A stretch of 64,000 nt of DNA, from the NCBI RefSeq assembly GCF_001936575.1, contig NZ_MSMP01000010.1, forward strand, positions 62,001-126,000. Reading direction: 5' to 3'. The notes beneath the pieces are model-generated. The model ran no database searches, was not told the origin of the DNA, and worked only from the letters and a program-made list of their open reading frames with translations. Of this stretch, positions 54,884 to 64,000 are shown in pieces. The stretch comes from Tenacibaculum agarivorans (GTDB taxonomy: Bacteria; Bacteroidota; Bacteroidia; Flavobacteriales; Flavobacteriaceae). Both the position numbers and the translations under genes were made by a program. Within the stretch, counting starts at the first letter, position 1. Every line of letters begins with the position of its first letter.

Positions 54884-54912
54884 CAAATGTATGGATAATA
54901 CTTTTATTGCAA
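54884..54912 (-). promoter_or_regulatory. Promoter of the PhoX/CobW/ABC operon
   Basis: On the minus strand TTG (54912-54910), 18 bp, TACATTTG (54891-54884), a full match to the Bacteroidota TTG/TAnnTTTG consensus. Expected transcription start is near 54877, giving a leader of about 90 nt. The TTG lies inside the GCAACTAAGTTGC palindrome, so a bound repressor would block it. Confidence 0.65.
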
Positions 54913-54923
54913 CTAAGTTGCGA
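54907..54923. promoter_or_regulatory. Operator-like palindrome, site A
   Basis: TTGCAACTAAGTTGCGA. The core GCAACT-A-AGTTGC is a perfect 13-mer palindrome. It covers the -33 element of the operon promoter. The same core spaced identically occurs before the deaminase-like gene (57775-57803). A Zur-like regulator is suggested by the genes controlled, not by a verified consensus. Confidence 0.6.
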
Positions 54924-55060
54924 TTTAGTTTAACAAAATTTAAGGTTCAGTAAAACTAGAGGAATTAATTGAAAAAATAAATACTCCTAATATTAAAAAT
55001 AATAAAGGAGTATTTATATAAAGTTAGTTGATTTATGGTGTGGAAATTCTGTACTATATT

Positions 55061-55639
55061 TTATTGTAAAGCTCCAATAAATATTGTTGCAGCGATTCCA
55101 AAACCAGCTCCAGAAACAAAAATGTTCCATGTTGAGTGGTTTCCTTTTAGAATTTTTGAATATACAAATAATAATGCAGTAAAAATTGCAACAATAAATA
55201 GTTGACCTACTTCTATACCTAAATTAAAAGCAAATAAAGGTTTAATTATATTACTATTAAACATCATTACTTTAAAATTTGAAGCAAACGCTAATCCATG
55301 TATTAAACCAAAAACTAAAGCAATTAAATATTTCACATTTTTATTAGAAAATCTTCCTTCTTTTTGATAGTTCTTTATATTACTAATAGCAGTAATCATG
55401 ATGGTAAAAGGAATAAGAAGGTCTATGATCTTTGGATTATCTGGGATAAACCCTAATGCACTAATTACTAATGTTACACTGTGTCCTATAGTAAAAGCTG
55501 TAATGATTATAAGAATCTGTTTCCATTGATTAAGTTTAAAAGCAGCACATAGTGTCATTACAAACAATAAATGATCATAAGCATTAATATCTACAATATG
55601 ATGCCAACCATTAGTAAAGAAAGTAGTAAAATTATCCAT
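55061..55639 (-). CDS. HupE/UreJ-like membrane protein
   Basis: A 192-aa integral membrane protein of the HupE/UreJ_2 type, with about five or six helices. Motifs are HLLFVMTLCAAFKL, IIITAFTIGHSVTLVISALGF and LIALVFGLIHGLAFASNF. Homologues are thought to transport nickel or cobalt, or accompany hydrogenase and urease genes; none of those lie here. It follows the DUF6702-like gene by 11 bp, forming the end of a three-gene metal-related operon. Confidence 0.88.
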   Translation of the reverse strand: MDNFTTFFTNGWHHIVDINAYDHLLFVMTLCAAFKLNQWKQILIIITAFTIGHSVTLVISALGFIPDNPKIIDLLIPFTIMITAISNIKNYQKEGRFSNKNVKYLIALVFGLIHGLAFASNFKVMMFNSNIIKPLFAFNLGIEVGQLFIVAIFTALLFVYSKILKGNHSTWNIFVSGAGFGIAATIFIGALQ

Positions 55640-55650
55640 AGTAATAAATA

Positions 55651-56172
55651 TTAAAAAGTATATGAGAAAGAATTATCAACTTTAGTGCTTTCAACATATT
55701 TTGAAGCAAAGAATGGCTTAAAGCGTAACTCGATTCTATTAGATTGTAAGTAACCAAAAGCACTAAAAAGCAGCGTATTCTTTATGTTTATTTTATCTCC
55801 TTTTTTAAGTACTAAATCACTTTTGGAAAATTTTATGGTCAATACATTATAGGATTCTTGAACTTCAGAGGTTTCGTAATTAAAAGGTATTTTTCTATTA
55901 TTAACTTTAATTTCATAAAACTCTTTAAAATAGTTTTCAATTACAGATTTATCTTTTTGAGTTAAATTAGACACGTTCATATCTCTACCAATATCAATTA
56001 GAAAATCATCGATAAACACTTTACATTCTACCCTGATATTTTTTTCTTTAGAGTTATACTCTATAAGAGAAGCGGTAACCTTTAAAGGATGTGTAAATGA
56101 TGAAAAGCTTAAGAATAGTATAGATAGTAAGCAAAATGTATAAAGTTTGCGTTTCAATTGAATTACTTGCAT
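55651..56172 (-). CDS. DUF6702-like exported protein
   Basis: A 173-aa protein with signal peptide (LYTFCLLSILFLSFSSFTHP). The mature part is beta-rich (VTASLIEYNSKEKNIRVECKVFIDDFLIDIGRDM) and ends with an aromatic-rich segment. In flavobacteria this family (I recall it as DUF6702) is usually found beside HupE/UreJ-like proteins, as here. It overlaps the HMA lipoprotein gene by 10 bp, indicating one transcript. Molecular role is unknown. Confidence 0.75.
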   Translation of the reverse strand: MQVIQLKRKLYTFCLLSILFLSFSSFTHPLKVTASLIEYNSKEKNIRVECKVFIDDFLIDIGRDMNVSNLTQKDKSVIENYFKEFYEIKVNNRKIPFNYETSEVQESYNVLTIKFSKSDLVLKKGDKINIKNTLLFSAFGYLQSNRIELRFKPFFASKYVESTKVDNSFSYTF

Positions 56173-56471
56173 GGTATATTTTGCGCTAATTTTGTTACTT
56201 TATTTTTTAGAATCTTAGAGTTTGTGTCTTCTGGATTATAAGCAATAGAAACTTCTTTAGAATTTAGGTTGAGTATAGTTTGTTTAACACCTTTTACTTT
56301 GGCTAATCCACCTTCAATTACTTTTTGACAGTTTTTACAGCCGGCTTTTGGTATACTCATTACGAACACAGAATCTTTTTCAGAAACATTTAAAACTCTC
56401 TTTTCAGGCCCGATTCTGTTACAAGAAGCTATTATTAATATGATTGAAGTTATAACTAGTATTTTTTCCAT
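56163..56471 (-). CDS. Lipoprotein with heavy-metal-associated (HMA) domain
   Basis: A 102-aa lipoprotein (lipobox IIASCNR). The mature part is a ferredoxin-like HMA domain with the metal motif Cys-Lys-Asn-Cys in SIPKAGCKNCQKVIEGGL, followed by VSIAYNPEDTNSKIL. HMA domains bind Cu+, Zn2+ or Cd2+. A periplasmic metal-capture role is plausible. First gene of the operon with the DUF6702-like and HupE-like genes; an inverted repeat lies 49 bp upstream. Confidence 0.85.
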   Translation of the reverse strand: MEKILVITSIILIIASCNRIGPEKRVLNVSEKDSVFVMSIPKAGCKNCQKVIEGGLAKVKGVKQTILNLNSKEVSIAYNPEDTNSKILKNKVTKLAQNIPCK

Positions 56472-56519
56472 GATTTTATATCATTACAATTACTAAACAA
56501 TTATTTAAATTCGGTTTTA

Positions 56520-56545
56520 CTAAACTGCGTTTTGATGCAGTTTAG
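56520..56545. promoter_or_regulatory. Inverted repeat between HMA and deaminase-like genes, site B
   Basis: Arms CTAAACTGC / GCAGTTTAG with an 8-bp spacer. It lies 16 bp downstream of the deaminase-like stop and 49 bp upstream of the HMA start. No T run follows, so a terminator is weak. Its TGC and TTTAG words partly resemble site A (TGCGATTTAG), but the core spacing differs by 1 bp. Confidence 0.45.
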
Positions 56546-56561
56546 ATTATATTATGGGGCA

Positions 56562-57722
56562 TTACTGCGATTTAAATACTCTTACTATTAATTTCCCTTC
56601 TCTATTAAAGCCCCAATATGTAAAAACAATAGATTGTCCATCTGATCTTTTAACCTCGAATCTATCTCCCTCTTTTAATTTCCCATTAAGTACATCAAAT
56701 TCAAATTCATCTTTAACTTCTGGTGGTAATTTAGCACCTTGAATATCTTCTCCTTCGTATTCGTAAATTAATTGAATAGGTGTAGGATGTTTAGCCCGAG
56801 ATGAAGCCATTGTTTTAAATCGGGTTGATTGATCATCTGTTAATCCAGCTTTGGTTTCAGGACTCATCTGTAGTCTGGGATCAAATGGAACCAAAGCAAT
56901 ACCTACTTCCCTCAATTTTTTAAATGCAGTATCAAATTCTTCTCCACCATATGGATTCGCATAGTTGATTCTCATAAATGGATATTTAGTCTTAAGCTCT
57001 AACATCAATGGCACACATCGCTCAAGACAAGGGAAATTGTTGATAGTAAGTATTAATGTGTCTTCGTTTACATCAATTCTTCCTTCACTAGCTAATTTTT
57101 CAAGTAGAGGTTTCAATTGCTCTTCAGCGTGTCCCTTCTCTGGATTAGATTCTCGTTCATATGCTTGTCCTCCTATTGTGGCTACTGCCCTTGTGTGAGA
57201 GGGAAACCCAAAATCTCTTTGACTAGAAGGTTTTGTAGGCAAGGTTACTCCGGTTAATCCAAATCCAGCATCATTGTAGGGTAATCCAAATTGTTTGGCT
57301 CTAAAATTGACTTGTTCGAACACACGAGCAATAGTCCAACTTCCATGATCATTTGCATACTGTACCACTTCTCTAATTATTGGTTTAAAACCTTCTCCAT
57401 AATTATTAAACATATTTTCTAAAGTACGGACAAATCCATCTACATTTTTTTCTGGTTCAGCTAATGAAAATCTTAATGAAGTTGAATTCCAGTCAATTTT
57501 TTTTTGAATTACTTGATTTTGAGTAACTGGCGAGGAGTTATTAATACCGTTTGAAAGGAGGGGACTACTTCTGTAAATCTCTTGCAGTTTCCTTTGAGAA
57601 ACAGCTTCAGATCGATTATCCACTAACTGAAAGGTAGGAACACCTCCATTCAAATTCTGAGAGTTAGTAGCAGAAACTGATTGATTTTTAGTCTCTTGCG
57701 TCATGTTAGCGTGAGTATTCAT
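56562..57722 (-). CDS. eCIS-effector-like protein with deaminase motifs, putative toxin
   Basis: Start chosen at 57722 (MNTHANMTQETKNQSV), because this N-terminus and FQLVDNRSEAVSQRKLQE (residues 31-48) plus the VIQKK end (to residue 75) match the leader of DUF4157-type proteins carried by extracellular contractile injection systems. Upstream ATG codons at 57755 and 57803 overlap the promoter and operator. The body has no DUF4157. It contains a deaminase-type pair: His198-Ala-Glu200 in KGHAEEQLKPLL and Pro231-Cys232 ... Cys236 in NFPCLERC. A beta-rich tail of ~90 residues follows. No immunity gene or eCIS structural gene is nearby. Function as a nucleotide or nucleic-acid deaminase toxin is inferred. 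Confidence 0.7.
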   Translation of the reverse strand: MNTHANMTQETKNQSVSATNSQNLNGGVPTFQLVDNRSEAVSQRKLQEIYRSSPLLSNGINNSSPVTQNQVIQKKIDWNSTSLRFSLAEPEKNVDGFVRTLENMFNNYGEGFKPIIREVVQYANDHGSWTIARVFEQVNFRAKQFGLPYNDAGFGLTGVTLPTKPSSQRDFGFPSHTRAVATIGGQAYERESNPEKGHAEEQLKPLLEKLASEGRIDVNEDTLILTINNFPCLERCVPLMLELKTKYPFMRINYANPYGGEEFDTAFKKLREVGIALVPFDPRLQMSPETKAGLTDDQSTRFKTMASSRAKHPTPIQLIYEYEGEDIQGAKLPPEVKDEFEFDVLNGKLKEGDRFEVKRSDGQSIVFTYWGFNREGKLIVRVFKSQ

Positions 57723-57757
57723 AAAATTTCTTTTGTGTTTTATTTTATTGCCCATAA

Positions 57758-57765
57758 CAAATATA
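57758..57765 (-). promoter_or_regulatory. -7 promoter element of the deaminase-like gene
   Basis: TATATTTG on the minus strand (TAnnTTTG consensus). It lies exactly 17 bp from the GCTACTATGTTGCG core, the same as in the PhoX operon. No good TTG occurs at -33; GTAG occupies that place. Transcription would start near 57750, supporting the ATG at 57722. Confidence 0.5.
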
Positions 57766-57774
57766 TAAAAAACA

Positions 57775-57803
57775 ATGTTAACGCTACTATGTTGCGTTAA
57801 CAT
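57775..57803. promoter_or_regulatory. Operator-like palindrome, site C
   Basis: A 29-bp inverted repeat with 10-bp perfect arms, ATGTTAACGC / GCGTTAACAT, and a 9-bp spacer. The core GCTACTATGTTGCG matches site A (GCAACTAAGTTGCG) in 12 of 14 positions. It lies over the -33 region of the deaminase-like gene. Confidence 0.6.
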
Positions 57804-57862
57804 GAAAAGTAAGTATGAAAGGGCATTTATATAAAGGGAATTAAAATCTTTTGCTTTAAATT

Positions 57863-57895
57863 AAAAAGGTCGGAATACTACATCCCGACCTTTTT
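57863..57895 (-). terminator. Terminator of katG
   Basis: Arms AAAGGTCGG / CCGACCTTT with an 11-nt loop; the A run at the left gives a U-tract on the minus strand. It lies 18 bp after the katG stop. Confidence 0.85.
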
Positions 57896-57912
57896 AAAAT
57901 TAAATTATCTTT

Positions 57913-60126
<2,214 letters not shown>

Positions 60127-60320
60127 TTAAGTTTGTTCTTGCTCAAAACTACGACAAAACCTTGGATTGTTTTTATCTATATATTTTATATTTAAATAGT
60201 TTTTAATTATTTGATTGATTTATTTGTTTGTTTTGTAGTGTTTTATAAAGATACGATAAAAGCGTTTTGGTTAGTATTGAAATTTCTTATGATGAGATAG
60301 GATTTTCTTGTAGAATTTCA

Positions 60321-60351
60321 TTTGTTCTGGGGAGATTACACAGTACTTTTG
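60321..60351 (+). promoter_or_regulatory. Promoter of the peroxiredoxin gene
   Basis: TTTG at 60321-60324, 19 bp, then TACTTTTG at 60344-60351, a full match to the Bacteroidota promoter form. Expected start is near 60357, giving a leader of about 48 nt. No OxyR- or PerR-type box could be identified in the 290-bp divergent region. Confidence 0.7.
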
Positions 60352-60404
60352 CATTTGTTTTTGAAAAACAATGTAAATATTAATTCAATTTAAAAAATTA
60401 AAAA

Positions 60405-61046
60405 ATGGCGACATTAGTTGGAAAAAAATTCCCAGACTTAAACGTTGATGCAATGAACGAAATGGGAGACACGTTCAAATTAAACGTTTTAGAAGAGGCA
60501 GTAAACAATAAGAAGAAGGTAGTTTTATTTTGGTACCCAAAAGACTTTACTTTCGTATGTCCAACAGAATTACACGCTTTTCAAGCTGCATTACCTGAGT
60601 TTGAAAAAAGAAATACAATTGTAATTGGAGCTTCTTGTGATACTCCTGAAGTACACTTTGCTTGGTTAAACCAATCTAAAGATAATGGAGGTATTGAAGG
60701 TGTTACTTATCCGTTATTAGCTGACAGTAACCGTAATTTATCTTCTATATTAGGTATTTTAGATATTACTAATGAAGTATATGATGAAGCTACAGGTACT
60801 GTACAAGTAGAAGGAGATAACGTAACCTATAGAGCTACTTATATTATTGATGAAGAAGGTACAGTAGTACACGAAGGTGTAAACCATATGCCAATTGGTA
60901 GAAATGTAAATGAATATTTACGTTTGATTGATGCGTATACTCACGTACAAGAAAAAGGTGAAGTTTGTCCGGCTAACTGGGAAGAAGGAAAAGCAGCTAT
61001 GCAACCAAATGCAAAAGCTACTGCTGAATACTTAGCTGTAAACTAA
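60405..61046 (+). CDS. Peroxiredoxin, AhpC/2-Cys type
   Basis: Thiol peroxidase of 213 aa. The peroxidatic Cys52 is in KDFTFVCPTELHAFQ and the resolving Cys188 in EVCPANWEEGK, so it is a typical 2-Cys enzyme. It reduces H2O2 and organic peroxides with electrons from thioredoxin or AhpF. No ahpF is in the window, while a thioredoxin gene follows, which fits thioredoxin as reductant. The terminator-like hairpin after it may reduce read-through. Confidence 0.94.
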   Translation: MATLVGKKFPDLNVDAMNEMGDTFKLNVLEEAVNNKKKVVLFWYPKDFTFVCPTELHAFQAALPEFEKRNTIVIGASCDTPEVHFAWLNQSKDNGGIEGVTYPLLADSNRNLSSILGILDITNEVYDEATGTVQVEGDNVTYRATYIIDEEGTVVHEGVNHMPIGRNVNEYLRLIDAYTHVQEKGEVCPANWEEGKAAMQPNAKATAEYLAVN

Positions 61047-61064
61047 TATTATAACAATATATCA

Positions 61065-61100
61065 AAGGAGAGTTTCAGATTTCCTGAACTCTCTTTTTTT
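61065..61100 (+). terminator. Hairpin after the peroxiredoxin gene
   Basis: Arms GAGAGTTTCAG / CTGAACTCTC (one bulge) followed by seven T. It lies between the peroxiredoxin stop and the thioredoxin start, so it may attenuate rather than fully end transcription. Confidence 0.75.
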
Positions 61101-61113
61101 AAAGAATACAAAA

Positions 61114-61422
61114 ATGGTACAAGAATTAAATAGCGATAATTTAACGAATATCGTTTCAGAAAATAAAACTGTAGTAGTACAATACTCTGCAACTTGGTGT
61201 GGTAATTGTAGAATTATGAAACCAAAATTTAAAAAATTAGCAAACGAGAATGAAAATGTTTCTTTTGTAATTGCTGATGCTGAGAAATTTCCTGAAAGTA
61301 GACAATTAGCTACAGTTGATAACTTACCTACATTTGCAACTTTTGTTGACGGTAAATTCGTAAATCAAGTTCAAACAAATAAGTTTGAGGTGTTGAAAGA
61401 ATTAGTAGAAGAAGTAATATAA
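61114..61422 (+). CDS. Thioredoxin
   Basis: A 102-aa thioredoxin-fold protein. The active site is TWCGNCRIMKPKF (Cys-Gly-Asn-Cys), a variant of the common CGPC, and the cis-Pro is in NLPTFATF. No signal peptide, so cytoplasmic. It is a likely electron donor to the upstream peroxiredoxin. The next gene starts 2 bp after its stop. Confidence 0.93.
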   Translation: MVQELNSDNLTNIVSENKTVVVQYSATWCGNCRIMKPKFKKLANENENVSFVIADAEKFPESRQLATVDNLPTFATFVDGKFVNQVQTNKFEVLKELVEEVI

Positions 61423-61424
61423 TT

Positions 61425-61682
61425 ATGAAGTTACCAGTAATTAAACATTTGACTTCGTTTATCGAAGAAAATGATCAGGATTATGTTATTGAAACAATTG
61501 AAACTTTAGAAGCCCTAACTGAAGTTCCATCATTAAAAGATGAAGAATTAGATGTAATTGGAGAGTTAATCTCTAACATGTATGGAGCTTTAGAGGTGGA
61601 TAAAATGCTAAAGGAAGGAACTCCAAAAAAAGAAGCCTTAAATAACTTTATGCAACGAGTTTTAGGCTCTATAGATAAATAA
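61425..61682 (+). CDS. DUF6952-like small protein
   Basis: An 85-aa acidic helical protein: MKLPVIKHLTSFIEENDQDY, ALTEVPSLKDEELDVIGELIS and MYGALEVDKMLKEGTPKKEAL. I recall this family as DUF6952 in flavobacteria, encoded after thioredoxin genes. No catalytic residue is evident. It is the last gene of the peroxiredoxin-thioredoxin cluster; its stop overlaps a terminator. Confidence 0.8.
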   Translation: MKLPVIKHLTSFIEENDQDYVIETIETLEALTEVPSLKDEELDVIGELISNMYGALEVDKMLKEGTPKKEALNNFMQRVLGSIDK

Positions 61683-61710
61683 AAATCCTAAGTTTTAGCT
61701 TAGGATTTTT
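61681..61710. terminator. Bidirectional terminator
   Basis: Perfect 12-bp arms AAAAATCCTAAG / CTTAGGATTTTT with a 6-nt loop. It serves the thioredoxin operon on the plus strand and the convergent gene ending at 61716. Confidence 0.9.
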
Positions 61711-61715
61711 TTTGA

Positions 61716-62144
61716 TTAATATCTTACAGTTCTATTTGTAATATTTTCGTCATATTTTTTGGCAAACTTTTTCAGTTTTTCTGTGTCAATATTTCCGTCT
61801 AAATCAAGAACTTTATTTTTTAATAAGGTTTTGATTACATATTTCCAACCTCTGGCTCTTAATCTACTAGACTCAATTTTAATTTCATCTCTAGAGAAAA
61901 ATAACTTTTTAAAGTCGTCTTCAATATAACTGTTAGTTCCATTCCTGTCATGAATGAAATCAGCAATTTCCTCTTCATCTTCAAGAGAATATAAGGTGAT
62001 TTCACTTCCTAAAGATCGTTTTTCATACTTTAGTATTTCTTTTCCATCAACTAAAACTTTTCCTTTTTTAAGTTTCACTTTTTGAGAATATCCATAAGAG
62101 GATATAACAATTGCAATAACTAATAATAGTAGATTCTTGTTCAT
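61716..62144 (-). CDS. Secreted protein of unknown function
   Basis: A 142-aa protein with signal peptide MNKNLLLLVIAIVISSYGYSQ. I do not recognise the mature part, which starts KVKLKKGKVLVDGKEILKYEK, has an acidic middle (YSLEDEEEIADFI) and a basic helical C-terminus (TEKLKKFAKKYDENITNRTV). No Cys is present. It stands alone, divergent from the leucine-rich-repeat gene. Confidence 0.7.
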   Translation of the reverse strand: MNKNLLLLVIAIVISSYGYSQKVKLKKGKVLVDGKEILKYEKRSLGSEITLYSLEDEEEIADFIHDRNGTNSYIEDDFKKLFFSRDEIKIESSRLRARGWKYVIKTLLKNKVLDLDGNIDTEKLKKFAKKYDENITNRTVRY

Positions 62145-62222
62145 AAATATAATTTTTAAAAGCTACTAATATAGTTTTTTTATGAGAAAAAAATGTATTT
62201 TCAAAAAATGAAAATAAAATGT

Positions 62223-63206
62223 ATGAAAACGACTATTCTTAACCTCACGCTATTTTTTACAACTTTACTTATTTATGCGCAAAGACCAGTAGCGGTGAGA
62301 TCTATTCCTCAAGCCTTGGAAGAGATAGAAAAAGGAAATAAAATTTCATTATCCTTACTGGATGATAAAGCAACTCAATTTCCAGAAGATTTTTTTAAAA
62401 TCCCTAAAGAAAACATAGTAGCACTAATTATAGATGGTTGTGGTTATACTTCAATTCCAGACAAATTAGCTGACTACAATGAAATAAGTTATTTCAGATA
62501 TTCTTGGTTTCGCTTCACAGAAGCACCAATTTCTACGATTCCTAAAGTTGTGTTTAAACTAAAAAAATTACAGGCATTAGTATTTGAATCAAAAATAGAA
62601 GGAGAGATTTCAGAAGAAATAGGAGAACTTAAAGATTTAAAATTACTGGAATTATATCGAACAAAATTAAAAGAGTTTCCTAAAGCAATTTTAAGGTTAG
62701 AAAACCTAAAAGTACTAAACCTTTCTTGTGCAGAGTTTGATGAAATTCCAGAGGAAATATATAAATTGAAAGGATTAACAAAGTTAACATTTGATGGTGG
62801 TGCTTGTGGAGCAACTCCTATCAATAAAATTCCAGAATCTATAGGAAAGTTATCTGAACTCAAATCGATTAATTTTGGATATGTAAAAGGAGGATTAGGT
62901 TATTTACCAAAATCATTTTTTAATCTTAAAAAGCTAGAATATTTTGGATGTTATGGTTGTGGATTAAAAGCGTTTCCACCACAATTAGGACAGCTGAAAG
63001 CACTGAAAAGTATACAATTGACCAATATGGATAGCTTTGGTTTGCTACCAGAAAATTTGTTTACTTTACCAAAAATGAAAAGTTTTACGCTTTTAATTTC
63101 TGGAGGAAAAGCAAGTAAAGCTTTAGTAGATCAAAAGAAAAAATTAAATACTTGGGGAACAAAACTAGATAAATACGAAATTGAAATTGAACACTGGGAG
63201 TACTAG
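62223..63206 (+). CDS. Secreted leucine-rich-repeat protein
   Basis: A 327-aa exported LRR protein. I place the start at 62223 (MKTTILNLTLFFTTLLIYAQ, a signal peptide); the open frame begins at 62193. About eight LRRs of 22-24 residues follow: LKLKKLQALVFESKIEGEISEEIGEL, LKLLELYRTKLKEFPKAIL, LKVLNLSCAEFDEIPEEIY, LKSINFGYVKGGLGYLP. LRRs make protein-binding solenoids. Partner unknown. No C-terminal sorting signal is evident. Confidence 0.85.
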   Translation: MKTTILNLTLFFTTLLIYAQRPVAVRSIPQALEEIEKGNKISLSLLDDKATQFPEDFFKIPKENIVALIIDGCGYTSIPDKLADYNEISYFRYSWFRFTEAPISTIPKVVFKLKKLQALVFESKIEGEISEEIGELKDLKLLELYRTKLKEFPKAILRLENLKVLNLSCAEFDEIPEEIYKLKGLTKLTFDGGACGATPINKIPESIGKLSELKSINFGYVKGGLGYLPKSFFNLKKLEYFGCYGCGLKAFPPQLGQLKALKSIQLTNMDSFGLLPENLFTLPKMKSFTLLISGGKASKALVDQKKKLNTWGTKLDKYEIEIEHWEY

Positions 63207-63240
63207 TATTCTATTATTTTCTTATGCAGTATAATAGAAT

Positions 63241-63280
63241 AACAACCATCTCATAGTTTAACTTAAGATGGTTGTTTTTT
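63241..63280. terminator. Bidirectional terminator after the LRR gene
   Basis: Arms AACAACCATCT / AGATGGTTGTT with a 14-nt loop and a T run on the plus strand. It lies between convergent genes. Confidence 0.85.
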
Positions 63281-63287
63281 ATAAGTA

Positions 63288-63746
63288 TTAATATTTTTCA
63301 AGAACGATTAGGTTTGAATCATAATGTAAATAAAGTTTTCCATTCTTAATATTATATTTATCTACTTTATAAATTTGAAATAACAATCCCCATTCAGGTT
63401 CAGCTATTAAAGTAGTTGTAATGTAGAAAGTAATGGTATTATTGTCACCTAAAGTATAATTACCACCTAAAGAATTAGTGACTGATTTTCCTGACACTTC
63501 TCCCTTACCATCCTCATCAGGTAATGTAAGTTTAATATTAATATCACCATTATTGATATTCGACCAAGTATTTTCTTCAGTTTTAGTTATTTTTTTGCCA
63601 TCAATAATATAGTGGATTACTTTCCAATTGCCTTCAAGGTCTGAACTGTCTGAGAGACCATTATCTTCATTGTTAGAACAACTAGTTATTCCTGTGAAAA
63701 AAAGGCATAAGATTAAAAACGTAGTTAGCTTTATAAGCTTTTTCAT
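63288..63746 (-). CDS. Lipocalin-like lipoprotein (first copy)
   Basis: A 152-aa lipoprotein (lipobox TGITSCSNN). The mature part starts LEGNWKVIHYIIDGKKI, the typical lipocalin-like strand A, and ends YNIKNGKLYLHYDSNLIVLEKY. Such proteins bind small hydrophobic ligands or are uncharacterised beta-barrels. Ligand unknown. The partial gene upstream encodes a close paralogue, so this is the second of a tandem pair. Confidence 0.8.
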   Translation of the reverse strand: MKKLIKLTTFLILCLFFTGITSCSNNEDNGLSDSSDLEGNWKVIHYIIDGKKITKTEENTWSNINNGDINIKLTLPDEDGKGEVSGKSVTNSLGGNYTLGDNNTITFYITTTLIAEPEWGLLFQIYKVDKYNIKNGKLYLHYDSNLIVLEKY

Positions 63747-63882
63747 AATTTTAAATTTAATTTATATTCTATAAGATGCTTAAGTATAAAATTGGTTGCA
63801 TAATTTTTAGGGATTTTCCTACTGATAAAAATTGTTATAAGTATTTCATTAAATAACTAGGATATACCATCTACTTGTAGAA

Positions 63883-64000
63883 TTAGTTTTTTTCTAGAAC
63901 TATTGAAGTGGTATCGTAATATAAATAAAGCTTTTCTTCTTTTATTTCATAACGATTTATTTTATATGTTTTAAATAAATCAGTCCATTCTGGTTCTGTT
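63883..64000 (-). CDS. Lipocalin-like protein, second copy, 5' end outside the window
   Basis: The last 38 codons of a minus-strand gene, reading TEPEWTDLFKTYKINRYEIK ... YYDTTSIVLEKN. They align without gaps to the end of the preceding lipocalin-like protein (AEPEWGLLFQIYKVDKYNIK ... HYDSNLIVLEKY). The rest lies beyond the window, so its start and signal peptide cannot be judged. Confidence 0.8.
   Translation of the reverse strand, partial: TEPEWTDLFKTYKINRYEIKEEKLYLYYDTTSIVLEKN

Noticed and set aside
57723..57803. Longer start for the deaminase-like gene (MLTQHSSVNIVF)
   Set aside because: It lies within the operator and promoter elements, and related leaders begin at MNTHA-type sequence.

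Overview
The window looks like chromosomal DNA from a marine member of the Flavobacteriaceae (Bacteroidota), of the Tenacibaculum/Polaribacter type. The evidence is low GC, A/T-rich intergenic gaps, gldJ next to porU-porV (gliding motility and type IX secretion), promoters of the TTG-N18/19-TAnnTTTG form, a fused ResB-CcsA protein, and many families typical of that group. There is no rRNA, CRISPR array, insertion sequence or prophage. One tRNA (Thr, anticodon UGU) is present.

Layout, left to right. 1-3.0 kb: the 5' part of guaA, a FabH-fold ketoacyl synthase and cdd. 3.1-9.5 kb: porV and porU on the minus strand, divergent from gldJ. 9.5-17.6 kb: murF, a BadF-type sugar kinase, then a capsule/exopolysaccharide set (CpsB/YwqE phosphatase, Wzc tyrosine autokinase, Wza exporter, membrane-bound UDP-sugar dehydratase). 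17.7-26.8 kb: a TPR membrane protein, the ResB-CcsA fusion and a tightly packed run udk, ftsB-like, two methylmalonyl-CoA mutase subunits and psd, then tRNA-Thr. 27-33 kb: a universal stress protein, a serine hydrolase and a sigma-ECF / HEAT-repeat membrane protein / two DUF4097-type proteins module. 33-37.7 kb: a second serine hydrolase, a GIN-domain lipoprotein, an AraC regulator, a DUF218 protein and a metallo-beta-lactamase fold hydrolase. 37.8-44.3 kb: a beta-oxidation operon in the order marR-fadN-fadA-fadE, interrupted by a four-helix-bundle gene flanked by heptad repeats. 44.4-49.4 kb: a NatAB-type exporter, an MscS channel, a lipoprotein and an NtrC-like protein without a DNA-binding domain.

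49.4-57.8 kb is the most unusual part. A five-gene operon (PhoX-type phosphatase, CobW-family GTPase, ABC ATPase, FtsX-like permease with a His/Asp/Glu-rich repeated loop, small secreted protein) and a three-gene operon (HMA lipoprotein, DUF6702-like protein, HupE/UreJ-like membrane protein) look like metal homeostasis, probably zinc. Next to them is a gene whose N-terminus matches the leader of effector-like proteins associated with extracellular contractile injection systems, followed by a cytidine-deaminase-like motif pair. The same operator-like palindrome, GCWACTAWGTTGCG, lies exactly 17 bp upstream of a TAnnTTTG box both for the PhoX/CobW/ABC operon and for this effector-like gene. I infer that one regulator, perhaps a Zur-like repressor, ties the putative toxin to metal status. 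This is the best candidate here for something undescribed.

57.9-64 kb: katG divergent from an AhpC-type peroxiredoxin with thioredoxin and a DUF6952-like protein, then a secreted leucine-rich-repeat protein and two tandem lipocalin-like lipoproteins, the last cut by the window edge.
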